Assembly (NCBI GenBank): GCA_903865435.1 | Contig: CAIPJS010000002.1 | Span: forward strand, 1-64,000 | DNA: 64,000 bases | Origin: an uncultured Bacteroidota bacterium | GTDB taxonomy: Bacteria; Bacteroidota; Bacteroidia; Chitinophagales; Chitinophagaceae | Direction of reading: 5' to 3' | In this document: positions 41,091 to 49,571 of the stretch, in pieces | Layout: each line of letters opens with the position of its first letter | Numbering within the stretch: position 1 is the first letter of the stretch | Program-made: the position numbers and the translations under genes | The notes under the pieces: model-generated | What the model was told of the DNA's origin: nothing | What the model saw: only the letters and a program-made list of their open reading frames with translations | Database searches by the model: none

Positions 41091-43328
41091 ATGAAATCAA
41101 ATAATAATACCCTATTGATAGAAGATGAAAGAGTGGATGGCTCCGACAAAGTAACAGGCAAAGCCAAATATGCTGCTGAACATAGTTTACCCAATATGGC
41201 TTATGCAGTATTTGTTACCAGTACCATTGCCAAAGGAAACATTAAAACTTTAGATACTTCCAAAGCCTTGGCTTCACCAGGTGTATTGGATGTAATTTAT
41301 TATGCCAATTGCCCTGCTGTGCCTGGTTATGCTAGCAATGCTGCAGACAGACCAAAAAATGTATCTGAGTGGAGAGGCTATAAAGTTTTGTATGACAATA
41401 AAGTACGCTTTTTTGGGCAGCCCATTGCCTTAGTGGTAGCAGATAGTTTTGAGAATGCCAATGCTGCAGTTAGATTGGTGAAAGCCGAATATGAGATTGA
41501 AAAATTTGAAACTAATTTTGATAAAGCACGATTAGATCCTACGCTTTTAAAATCACCCGTTAATTATAAAAGAGGTACAGAAAAAAAATTCAAAGAAGCT
41601 GCTAGCTTTGTTGAAGCAGAATACAATATTCCTATTGAAGTGCACAATGCAATGGAATTGTTTGCTACCATTGCTTTTTGGGAAGGAGAAGATAGAGTTA
41701 CTTTATACGATAAAACACAAGGTCCTAAAAGCACACAGTCTACGGTAGTAAGAACTTTTGGACTGACTGATAAAAATGTTAGAGTGATTACCGAAAATGT
41801 GGGTGGTGCGTTTGGAAGTGGTTTAAGAACTTGGGCCAATGTACCTGCTGCATGTATTGCTGCAAAAAAATTAAATCGTCCAGTGAAGTTGGTGTTGACT
41901 CGACCTCAAATGTTTACATTGGTTGGCTATCGACCACAATCCTGGCAAAAAGTGGGTATTGGTGCAGATGCGTCTGGAAATTTTATGGGCATATCGCATG
42001 AAGCCATCAGCAATTGTGCTAGATACGAAGATTTTAGAGAAGGTATTGTAGAAGCTTCTAAATTTTTATATGCATGTGAAAATGTGGATACCAAACACAG
42101 CATACTTCCTTTGGATATGAGTTCGCCAATTTGGATGCGTGGTCCTGGAGAAGCTACCGGTTGCTTTGCTTTGGAATCGGCCATTGATGAGTTAGCGTAT
42201 AAATTAAATATGGATCCAGTCCAATTGAGAATCAAAAATTTCACAGCGATTAATCCAGACAATAAATTACCCTTCTCTGATATCAATATTAAAGATTGCT
42301 ATGCATATGGTATGGAAAAAATTGGATGGAAAAATCGTCCCATGGTGCCAGGTTCTTTAAAAGAAAATGGAATGCTGATTGGCTATGGTATGTCGGTGGG
42401 TGTCTTTGGTGCAGGTAAGGGAACAGCATCAGTAAGAATTGTATTGAGCAATGACGGTAAATTGATATTGGAATGTGCAGTTAGTGATATGGGTCCGGGC
42501 ACAATGACTTCTATGACAAAAATTGCTGCTGAAGCAATGCAAATGCCGATGCAAAAAATTAAATTCAAATTAGGTGATTCTGATTTGCCTCCAGGTCCAT
42601 CACAAGGTGGATCGGGTACAACTTCTACTGTAGGATCTGCTGTGGATATGGCTTGCAAAACAGTGCAACTCAAATTAAAAGAATTGGCCATTCAGTTCGC
42701 ACCTGCATTCACAGGCATGACTGCGGACGCCTTAGAAGTAAAAAATGAAATGGTGGTAGCCAAAGCCAATGCAGCTATTAAAATTGAAGTGCCAAGTTTA
42801 TTAAAATTGGCCAATCAAGATAAAATTGATTTAACCATAACTTCTTCTGGTAAAACTGCTGAACAACTTAAGTATACCAGTAATTCTTTTTCAGCACACT
42901 TTGTAAAATTGGCAGTGAATCCAAAAGATGGAACTATAAAAGTGTTGAATGTAGTTACTACAGGAGATGCTGGTAAAATTGTAAGTCCTAAAACTGCGAG
43001 AAGCCAAATGCTGGGTGGCGTAGTAGGTGGCATTGGCATGGCATTAACCGAAAAAGTAGAGATGGATCATACTACAGGACAAATTATCAATGCTAGTTTT
43101 GGTGGATACCATGTTCCTTTACATTCTCAAATTCCAAATACCGAAGTTTACTTTGTCAATAAACCTGATCCACATGTCAATGATATCGGATCTAAAGGTA
43201 TTGGAGAAATTGCATTGATTGGGTTTGCTGGAGCTATTGCCAATGCGGTTTATAACGCTACAGGTAAAAGAGTAAGAGACCTACCTATTACACCAGATAA
43301 ACTGGGTTATAAAATTGTAAAAGCATAA
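41091..43328 (+). CDS. Molybdopterin-binding large subunit, xanthine dehydrogenase family
   Basis: The 745-residue catalytic subunit has the family segments VDGSDKVTGKAKYAAEHSLP, FGQPIALVVADS, GGAFGSGLRTW, WMRGPGEATGCFALE, QGGSGTTSTVGSAVD and the terminal GSKGIGEIALIGFAGAIANA, which contains the Glu that activates the Mo-bound water. It lacks its own leader and would be carried out with the Tat-bearing small subunit. No FAD subunit gene is present, as in isoquinoline 1-oxidoreductase-type enzymes that use cytochromes. The substrate, an aldehyde or N-heterocycle, is not predictable. Confidence 0.93.
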   Translation: MKSNNNTLLIEDERVDGSDKVTGKAKYAAEHSLPNMAYAVFVTSTIAKGNIKTLDTSKALASPGVLDVIYYANCPAVPGYASNAADRPKNVSEWRGYKVLYDNKVRFFGQPIALVVADSFENANAAVRLVKAEYEIEKFETNFDKARLDPTLLKSPVNYKRGTEKKFKEAASFVEAEYNIPIEVHNAMELFATIAFWEGEDRVTLYDKTQGPKSTQSTVVRTFGLTDKNVRVITENVGGAFGSGLRTWANVPAACIAAKKLNRPVKLVLTRPQMFTLVGYRPQSWQKVGIGADASGNFMGISHEAISNCARYEDFREGIVEASKFLYACENVDTKHSILPLDMSSPIWMRGPGEATGCFALESAIDELAYKLNMDPVQLRIKNFTAINPDNKLPFSDINIKDCYAYGMEKIGWKNRPMVPGSLKENGMLIGYGMSVGVFGAGKGTASVRIVLSNDGKLILECAVSDMGPGTMTSMTKIAAEAMQMPMQKIKFKLGDSDLPPGPSQGGSGTTSTVGSAVDMACKTVQLKLKELAIQFAPAFTGMTADALEVKNEMVVAKANAAIKIEVPSLLKLANQDKIDLTITSSGKTAEQLKYTSNSFSAHFVKLAVNPKDGTIKVLNVVTTGDAGKIVSPKTARSQMLGGVVGGIGMALTEKVEMDHTTGQIINASFGGYHVPLHSQIPNTEVYFVNKPDPHVNDIGSKGIGEIALIGFAGAIANAVYNATGKRVRDLPITPDKLGYKIVKA

Positions 43329-43333
43329 ATAAA

Positions 43334-43367
43334 AAAGAGTCCCACATTATAATTTGCGGGACGCTTT
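43334..43367 (+). terminator. Hairpin terminator between convergent genes
   Basis: AAAG-A-GTCCC pairs with GGGAC-G-CTTT across an AT-rich loop, starting six bases after the hydroxylase stop and 30 bases from the acyl-CoA dehydrogenase stop. It can terminate both directions. Confidence 0.55.
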
Positions 43368-43396
43368 GTACTTACTACATATATTTTTATTTAATC

Positions 43397-45181
43397 TTAT
43401 AATTTATAACCATCATCGGCTACCAACTGCGCGCAAATTCTTCTACGTGCTTCTTTGCTGTTAAAGGCATCTACTTTGGTAAATCGCTTTAATCCAATAT
43501 TCATCATACGCAATTCATCCCCTTCGGCAAAACTATTTACTGCATCTTTACCAGCTTTGTTAATGGCATCGGCTGCATCATAAATATAAGTGCGCACGAT
43601 ATCGGCTTGCACAGCAACAGCTGCTTCACCTTTCATGGTGGTTAACTTTTCTAATCTTAACAAAGCAGATTCGGCATGAAAAGTGATAATGGACATGTCT
43701 GCAATGTTCATTAATATTTCTTGTTCCTTATTTAAGGTCATCATTAATTTTTGAACGGCTGCACCTGCTACCATCAAAATACATTTCTTAAAATTTGCGA
43801 TGGCTTGTTTTTCTTTGGCGAATGGAGTTTCATCTCCACCACCAAAATCAGGAATGCTCATTAATTCTTTTTGCACATTCATGGCAGGGCCCATTAAATC
43901 TAGTTTGCCTTTCATGGCTCGTTTTAAAACCATGTCTACCGTTAGCAATCTATTGATTTCATTGGTGCCTTCGTAAATTCTATTGATACGACTATCGCGG
44001 TATGCTTTTGAAATAGCATATTCATCACTGTAGCCATTGCCTCCATGTATTTGTACGCCTTCGTCTACTACAAAATCTAAAACCTCACTACCAAATACTT
44101 TTAAGATGGCACACTCAATAGCATATTCTTCGGCAGCACCTAATAATGATTCTGACAATGATTTTCCTTGGGCCAATAATATTTGTTCTTGCTCATCTAT
44201 ATTGTAAGAGACTCTGTACAAAGCACTTTCGCCCACCCACATACGAATGGCCATTTCGGCCAATTTATGTCGGATGGCGCCAAATTTTACAATGGGTAAT
44301 TTAAATTGTTCTCTTGTTTTTGCATATTGTACCGATTCGCTCAATGCACGTCTCGCACCGCCTAAGGTAGCTCCGCCTAATTTTAATCTTCCAATATTTA
44401 AAATATTAAACGCAATGATATGTCCTTTGCCAATTTCACCCAATACATTTTCTACAGGCACTTTACAATCTTGAAAATACAATTGCACAGTAGAAGATCC
44501 TTTGATGCCCATCTTATGTTCTTCGGGTCCTTGTGTGAAACCTTCTGTACCTCTTTCTATAATGAATGCAGTAAATTGTTCTCCATCTATTTTTGCAAAC
44601 ACAGTATATACATCTGCAAAGCCACCATTGGTGATCCAGCATTTTTGTCCATTGATGATATAGTGTTTTCCATCGGCAGATAATTTTGCGGTGGTCTTGG
44701 CACTCAATGCATCAGAACCACTATTAGGTTCGGTCAATCCATAAGAACCTTTGTATTCACCTGTAGCCAATTTGGTTACATATTTTTGTTTTTGTGCTTC
44801 TGTGCCAAAATACAAAATGGGTAAAGTACCAATACCTGAATGTGCCGCATTGGCAACAGAGAAAGAATAACCAGCACCTAAATATTCTGCAACAATAACA
44901 GAAGTCACAAAATCTTTTCCAGATCCACCGTAAGCTTCGGGTACGGTAATGCCTAATAAGCCCTGTGCGCCTGCTTTTTCAAGTAAGGAAGGCATTAAAC
45001 CTGGTTCTAACTTATCAATTCTATCTGCAACAGTCAATACTTCGGTATCAATAAACTGCGTACACATGTCACGTACCATCAATTGCTCTTCATTGTATTG
45101 TTCAGGTACAAATATTTCATCGGCTTGAACTTCTCTAATGATCCATTCGCCTCCTTTAATTACTGTTTTGGTAGTTTCCAT
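43397..45181 (-). CDS. Acyl-CoA dehydrogenase with extended C-terminal domain
   Basis: The 594-residue flavoenzyme has the three acyl-CoA dehydrogenase domains: YGLTEPNSGSDALSAKTTA and CWITNGGFADVYTVFAK in the middle beta domain, and VQIHGGNGYSDEYAISKAYRDSRI with RIYEGTNEINRLL in the C-terminal helical domain. An extra C-terminal domain of about 170 residues is typical of the VLCAD-like bacterial group. It catalyses the first step of fatty acid beta-oxidation. A MarR regulator gene lies directly upstream on the same strand, as is common for this gene in Bacteroidota. Confidence 0.94.
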   Translation of the reverse strand: METTKTVIKGGEWIIREVQADEIFVPEQYNEEQLMVRDMCTQFIDTEVLTVADRIDKLEPGLMPSLLEKAGAQGLLGITVPEAYGGSGKDFVTSVIVAEYLGAGYSFSVANAAHSGIGTLPILYFGTEAQKQKYVTKLATGEYKGSYGLTEPNSGSDALSAKTTAKLSADGKHYIINGQKCWITNGGFADVYTVFAKIDGEQFTAFIIERGTEGFTQGPEEHKMGIKGSSTVQLYFQDCKVPVENVLGEIGKGHIIAFNILNIGRLKLGGATLGGARRALSESVQYAKTREQFKLPIVKFGAIRHKLAEMAIRMWVGESALYRVSYNIDEQEQILLAQGKSLSESLLGAAEEYAIECAILKVFGSEVLDFVVDEGVQIHGGNGYSDEYAISKAYRDSRINRIYEGTNEINRLLTVDMVLKRAMKGKLDLMGPAMNVQKELMSIPDFGGGDETPFAKEKQAIANFKKCILMVAGAAVQKLMMTLNKEQEILMNIADMSIITFHAESALLRLEKLTTMKGEAAVAVQADIVRTYIYDAADAINKAGKDAVNSFAEGDELRMMNIGLKRFTKVDAFNSKEARRRICAQLVADDGYKL

Positions 45182-45255
45182 AAAATTTATTTAAAATTTC
45201 TTTGTTAAATTATGTTGAATTTATCTTTTTCAATTAATTTTTTGTTGTCAATCAT

Positions 45256-45711
45256 TTAGAGTAAATCCTTGTTGGTTAAATTATCATACACTCTTTGAAA
45301 AACATTTTTTACGATATCAATTTCTTCTTTGCTAATGTTTAACAATGCTTCATTCATGGTTTGATTGGCCAATTCATAAGTAATTTGTTGTAAAGGTTTG
45401 GCGATATCCGTTAAGTACACCAAATTAATACGTCGATCATCTTTCGATGCAACACGCACTACCAATTCTTGTTTTTCTAAATTATCAATAAGTCGGGTCG
45501 TACTTGCTTTGTCTCTAAAAGTTCGATTGCCTAATTCCAATTGACTGAGTCCATCTTCTTTCCAAAGATGATATAAGACAGACCATTGCTCAATGGTAAT
45601 ATCGAGTCCGGCTTTTCTAAAATTCTTTTGTAATCGACGGGCAACAGCCGTTGTAGCCATGCCATTGATGACACTGTAGAGTTCTCCTCTTTTAAATTGG
45701 TTGTTTGACAT
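45256..45711 (-). CDS. MarR family transcriptional regulator
   Basis: The ATG at 45711 gives 151 residues beginning MSNNQFKRGELYS; an in-frame TTG 33 bases upstream would place a palindromic operator inside the coding sequence. The winged helix shows ITIEQWSVLYHLWKEDGLSQLEL and the wing VRVASKDDRRINLVYLT, with DDRR typical of MarR. It lies 74 bases upstream of the acyl-CoA dehydrogenase on the same strand and may control it and itself in response to an acyl or aromatic ligand. Confidence 0.92.
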   Translation of the reverse strand: MSNNQFKRGELYSVINGMATTAVARRLQKNFRKAGLDITIEQWSVLYHLWKEDGLSQLELGNRTFRDKASTTRLIDNLEKQELVVRVASKDDRRINLVYLTDIAKPLQQITYELANQTMNEALLNISKEEIDIVKNVFQRVYDNLTNKDLL

Positions 45712-45715
45712 ATAG

Positions 45716-45731
45716 TTAGTTATGCAACTAA
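45716..45731 (-). promoter_or_regulatory. Candidate MarR operator
   Basis: TTAGTT-ATGC-AACTAA is an inverted repeat with six-base arms and a four-base spacer, ending five bases before the marR-type start codon. Arms and spacing resemble MarR-family operators, suggesting autoregulation. Confidence 0.5.
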
Positions 45732-45804
45732 TATAAATGTACAATCAATTTTGTATATTTTGCTAAATATTTGCCCTTTTTTGTATTTTTTTGAATGATT
45801 TTAC

Positions 45805-45841
45805 CCCATTTTGGGTCAAAATGGGCCATTTTAGCTAAAAT
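45805..45841. repeat. Two adjacent palindromes
   Basis: CCCATTTTG-GGT-CAAAATGGG (45805-45825) is followed two bases later by the perfect 14-base palindrome ATTTTAGCTAAAAT (45828-45841). They lie between the end of the kinase fusion and the MarR gene. No T-run follows on the minus strand, so they may be operators or RNA structure rather than a terminator. Confidence 0.55.
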
Positions 45842-45895
45842 AGAAAAAGGAGAAAAAGGGGTAATTTCGTGGATTAAGGCATCAGATTTGAGCGA

Positions 45896-47044
45896 TTACA
45901 TTAAATTTTTACGTCTAATTTTAATTTGAATGGCGTTTTCGATTTCCTTTTCGGAGATCAATATCAAATAGCCACCACCACCAGCCCCTGATAATTTATA
46001 GCCAATACTTTTTGATGCATATTGATCAATGATGGGATGAATGGTTTCGTCAACCATATTAGGGAACATGGCAATTTGTGCATGGAAGGATGCTAAAAAA
46101 GCGCTTCCAAAAGTTTTTAAATCTTTTTTTAATATTGCCTCCCAACAGTTGATTGCCGCATCTGCTAAATTTTTGGCACCTTCTTTTGTAATATTTGTAT
46201 TGGCAAGTACATTGTAATTACTAGTTCTTGGATCGAGTGGAATTAAATACAAATGTTTTTCGAGCCAACTTAAAATGGATTCATCATCAATTGATTTTAT
46301 TTCAGTAGGCCAATAACAATCTTGACTATAATGATGATAATTTAAACAAGGCATTACAATTCCTAATGCATCTTGAGCGCCTGCTACATCTTTTGTACCT
46401 GGAGGATTTTCGTAACTAAATAAAATTTTACTCAATAGTATTGGATCTCCCTCGGGTAATTGTGCCTTCCATAATTCAATGGCTTTGTTTCTTGTGCTAC
46501 TGGCCATACCACTTCGATTGTTAAATTCTATGGTAGGTTCAATGGATATAGTGAGCACTGGGCCTGGATATAATTTATTGACATAAGGTTGATCCAACCA
46601 GCCCCCTGCTAAATCAATACGAAAAGGAATGATTGAATTGGTTCTTAAACTGGTAGTAGACCTTGCAGGTAGGCCTTCAGTGGGTACTCGGTCTAATACG
46701 ATCAACTCGATATTTTTTGTTTTGCACAATTCAATTTTGTTAGGTGTGTTCCCATCTTCATTCACCACAAAAACATGGGGTTGGATTTCTTCTAATTCAG
46801 CCATGAAGTCTAGTAAACCACTGCCTTTATTAATTTTACATTCTTTTACACAGGCAAGGTTTTCAATCATGTACTTTCTTTCATCCTGTGTAATTACTGG
46901 ATACCTTCCTTTTAGACCATGCACTGTTTTATCTGAACCAATACAAACATATAAGTCACCATAGTTAGCTGCATTTTTTAAAAAAGCAACATGACCACTA
47001 TGTAATAAATCAAAACAACCACTCACTAAAACTTTCTTTTGCAT
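45896..47044 (-). CDS. Cytidylyltransferase-like domain fused to GHMP kinase
   Basis: Residues 1-125 of 382 form a cytidylyltransferase-type nucleotidyltransferase: VSGCFDLLHSGHVAFLKNA with the HSGH nucleotide-binding motif at 15-18, YVCIGSD, and an RTNS-like end. From about 135 a GHMP kinase follows: PFRIDLAGGWLDQP as substrate motif, GMASSTRNKA in the place of the ATP loop, and KLSGAGGGGYLI at 352-363 as the third motif. The order resembles fucokinase/GDP-fucose pyrophosphorylase (FKP) in combining a sugar kinase with a nucleotidyltransferase, but the transferase is of a different fold. It heads no obvious biosynthetic cluster; its neighbours are deoxy-sugar-acid catabolic genes. A sugar-1-phosphate activation role is inference. 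Confidence 0.85.
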   Translation of the reverse strand: MQKKVLVSGCFDLLHSGHVAFLKNAANYGDLYVCIGSDKTVHGLKGRYPVITQDERKYMIENLACVKECKINKGSGLLDFMAELEEIQPHVFVVNEDGNTPNKIELCKTKNIELIVLDRVPTEGLPARSTTSLRTNSIIPFRIDLAGGWLDQPYVNKLYPGPVLTISIEPTIEFNNRSGMASSTRNKAIELWKAQLPEGDPILLSKILFSYENPPGTKDVAGAQDALGIVMPCLNYHHYSQDCYWPTEIKSIDDESILSWLEKHLYLIPLDPRTSNYNVLANTNITKEGAKNLADAAINCWEAILKKDLKTFGSAFLASFHAQIAMFPNMVDETIHPIIDQYASKSIGYKLSGAGGGGYLILISEKEIENAIQIKIRRKNLM

Positions 47045-47091
47045 AAAATTGGGTACCCTGTTAAAAATCGAAACTACAATTTAATTCTGAA

Positions 47092-47871
47092 TTATAAAGC
47101 CCTGTCTAAATGTACATAGCCGCCATCCACATGTATCAGCTGACCAGTCGTATGGCTTGATTTTTCAGACAATAAAAAAGCTACGGTATGGGCAATTTCC
47201 TCTTTGGTGGTGAAACGGTTGCCTAATGGAATTTTTGTAAGTATGGATTTTAATTTTTCTTCGGGATTAGGCAAGTTGTTGATCCATTTTTCATATAAGG
47301 GCGTAAAACATTCTGCGACAATCACTGCATTGACACGGATGCCATATTTTAATAATTCCACAGCCCATTCTCTTGTGAGTGCATTGCGCCCCCCATTGGC
47401 TGCAGCATAAGCCGAAGTACCTCCTTGTCCTGTTTCTGCTGTCTTTGAATTGATGTTGACAATATTGCCTTTTGATTTTTTTAAATAGGGTAGGGCATGA
47501 TGCGCTAATAAATAATAGTGCACTAAATTTTTATGCATGCTTTGCATAAATAATTCATAGTTGCCATTTTCTAAACCAACACTATCGTTTTCTCCTGCAT
47601 TATTTACCAAGCCGTCTATCTGGCCATATTTGGTAATTATTTTATTGATGGCCTGTTCACATTCAAGAGGATTGGTTAATTCTGCTACCACCTGATCGGC
47701 TTGAAAACCTTGTTGTTGAATCAATTTTACCAATATCAAATTATGTTCTTCACTTCTTCCTATAATAATGGGCAGGGCTCCTTCTGCTGCCAAGACATTC
47801 GTGATGCCTTCGCCAATACCTCTGGCACCACCAGATACTATGATAATCTTTCCTTGTAATTGTAAGTCCAT
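47092..47871 (-). CDS. SDR dehydrogenase with Asn at the catalytic Lys position
   Basis: The 259-residue SDR has GGARGIG (14-20), NNAGEND (90-96), Ser142, and Tyr155, but the YxxxK motif reads YAAAN, so position 159 is Asn. The C-terminus DGGYVHLDRAL is complete, and no frameshift is visible, so the gene is not obviously broken. By context it would be the sugar or keto-acid dehydrogenase of a non-phosphorylating L-fucose-type pathway. Whether it is active with Asn159 or uses another Lys is not clear. It is three bases upstream-adjacent to the amidohydrolase gene, in one operon. Confidence 0.88.
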   Translation of the reverse strand: MDLQLQGKIIIVSGGARGIGEGITNVLAAEGALPIIIGRSEEHNLILVKLIQQQGFQADQVVAELTNPLECEQAINKIITKYGQIDGLVNNAGENDSVGLENGNYELFMQSMHKNLVHYYLLAHHALPYLKKSKGNIVNINSKTAETGQGGTSAYAAANGGRNALTREWAVELLKYGIRVNAVIVAECFTPLYEKWINNLPNPEEKLKSILTKIPLGNRFTTKEEIAHTVAFLLSEKSSHTTGQLIHVDGGYVHLDRAL

Positions 47872-47874
47872 ATT

Positions 47875-48702
47875 TTAAAGTTTATAAAATTTTATTGCAT
47901 TGCTTGCAAAAAAAGCTTCTTGTTCGTTTTGGTTAAATGTATTGAAATAATTTTGTACAGTGTTTAACCATTTTGAATAGGTACTCGCCACCAAACATAC
48001 AGGCCAATCGCTTCCAAACATTATCCGATTGGTTCCAAAAGCGGCTACCACCAAATCTAGGTAAGGTTTTAGATCGTCCATCGTCCAGCTTTCCCAATTT
48101 GCCTCGGTTGCCATGCCACTTATTTTACAATAGACATTGGGGTTTTGAGCAATTTGGATGATTTCTTTTTTCCAGTTTTCTATTGCTCCTTTTTTGATAT
48201 TGGGTTTAGCGATATGATCTATAACAATAGGTAATGTTGGCAAATGTTTGACCAATTCATTTGCTTCTTTTAATTGATGGGCATTGATCAATAAATCATA
48301 TGTATAATGATGCGTATTTACTATTTTTAATCCATTGATAAAATTGGTTTGTAACATAAATCCGTCGGCTTCGTCTTGCAAAACATGTCTAAAACCTTTT
48401 AGTAAATTTTGCTTAGTGTATTTTTCTAATGTTTGCTCCATTTTTGGATCGCATACATCTATCCAACCAACAACTCCTTGTATAAAAGGAAACTGATTTG
48501 CTTGCGCTAATAAGAATTCTGTTTCTTCTTTACTTTGAGCTGCTTGCACACTAATGCATCCATCAATCTTGTTTTCTTTTAATAGGGGAGCTAAGTCTGC
48601 TGGTAAAAAATCTTTTTGAATGGCCTGCATGTCTTGATTGATCCAATCTTGTTTTTTGGCTTCGTATTTCCAAAAGTGTTGATGTGTATCAATAATTTTC
48701 AT
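47875..48702 (-). CDS. Amidohydrolase-2 family lactonase (L-fuconolactonase-like)
   Basis: The 275-residue TIM-barrel protein begins MKIIDTHQHFWKY with the metal-binding HxH at 7-9. It has VVGWIDVCDP, GFRHVLQDE, VIDHIAKPNI near 195-205 and the terminal motif FGSDWPVCL with catalytic Asp. This is the layout of sugar-lactone hydrolases such as L-fuconolactonase and L-rhamnono-lactonase. In the gene order here it would open the lactone made by a dehydrogenase. Five bases separate it from the FAH-family gene upstream. Confidence 0.88.
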   Translation of the reverse strand: MKIIDTHQHFWKYEAKKQDWINQDMQAIQKDFLPADLAPLLKENKIDGCISVQAAQSKEETEFLLAQANQFPFIQGVVGWIDVCDPKMEQTLEKYTKQNLLKGFRHVLQDEADGFMLQTNFINGLKIVNTHHYTYDLLINAHQLKEANELVKHLPTLPIVIDHIAKPNIKKGAIENWKKEIIQIAQNPNVYCKISGMATEANWESWTMDDLKPYLDLVVAAFGTNRIMFGSDWPVCLVASTYSKWLNTVQNYFNTFNQNEQEAFFASNAIKFYKL

Positions 48703-48707
48703 GCTTC

Positions 48708-49556
48708 TTATTGTTGATAAGCCACCACTGTTTGTTTGCTTACGCCTAATCCATCAATACCTAACTCTACTACATCGCCTGGCTTTAAATAAATATTGGG
48801 GCTAAAGCCCAAACCCACACCAGCAGGGGTTCCCGTACTAATTACATCACCTGGTAATAAAGTCATAAAGTGACTGCAATAAGAAATAAGTTGTGGAATA
48901 TTAAATATTAAATCATCGGTATTGCTGTCCTGCATCATTTTCCCATTTAAACTCAACCACAATCTTAATGCATGTGGATTAGGAATTTCATCTTTGGTCA
49001 CCAGCCATGGGCCCAGTGGCGCAAAACTATCACAACCTTTTCCTTTGTCCCAAGTACCACCTCTTTCTAATTGAAATGATCTTTCACTTACATCGTTGTG
49101 CAATACATAACCTGCTACATAATCCATGGCTGCTGCTTCGGTTACATAACTTGCTTTCTTTCCAATGACTACTGCCAACTCTACTTCCCAATCTGTTTTT
49201 TCTGAATTTTTTGGAATGATGATAGGATCAAAAGGGCCTGTTAATGAGGTAGTGGACTTCATAAATAAAATTGGCTCAGTTGGAATGGCTGCTCCTGTTT
49301 CTTTGGCATGCTTGGCATAATTTAACCCAATGCATAAAATTTTTGAGGGCCTTGCTACGGAAGATCCTATTCTTTCCCTATCGTTAATGGGAACTAATTT
49401 TTCTTTAGCAATTACTGCAGTTAATTTTTCTATACCTTGATTCGTGAAAAAACTTTCATCGTAATCTTTTACAAATGGGCTCACATCATAATTCTTACCA
49501 TCAATGTGCACGCCTGGTTTTTCTTGTCCTTCTTTTCCAAATCTGATTAATTTCAT
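48708..49556 (-). CDS. Fumarylacetoacetate hydrolase family protein (2,4-diketo-3-deoxy-acid hydrolase-like)
   Basis: The 282-residue protein has the FAH-family catalytic domain from about residue 70: ILCIGLNYAKHAKETGA, EPILFMKSTTSLTGPFDPI, the metal-binding DWEVELAVVIG, GYVLHNDVSERSFQLERGG (read in parts) and VISTGTPAGVGLGF. In the non-phosphorylating L-fucose pathway a member of this family splits 2,4-diketo-3-deoxy-L-fuconate into pyruvate and L-lactate. The neighbouring SDRs, lactonase and dehydratase make that the best reading. Other diketo acids are possible. Confidence 0.9.
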   Translation of the reverse strand: MKLIRFGKEGQEKPGVHIDGKNYDVSPFVKDYDESFFTNQGIEKLTAVIAKEKLVPINDRERIGSSVARPSKILCIGLNYAKHAKETGAAIPTEPILFMKSTTSLTGPFDPIIIPKNSEKTDWEVELAVVIGKKASYVTEAAAMDYVAGYVLHNDVSERSFQLERGGTWDKGKGCDSFAPLGPWLVTKDEIPNPHALRLWLSLNGKMMQDSNTDDLIFNIPQLISYCSHFMTLLPGDVISTGTPAGVGLGFSPNIYLKPGDVVELGIDGLGVSKQTVVAYQQ

Positions 49557-49571
49557 TCTATTTCTTTTTTC

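Noticed and set aside
41927-42286. Antisense open frame under the molybdenum subunit
   Set aside because: Low-complexity shadow of the codon pattern of the real gene, with no start signal.
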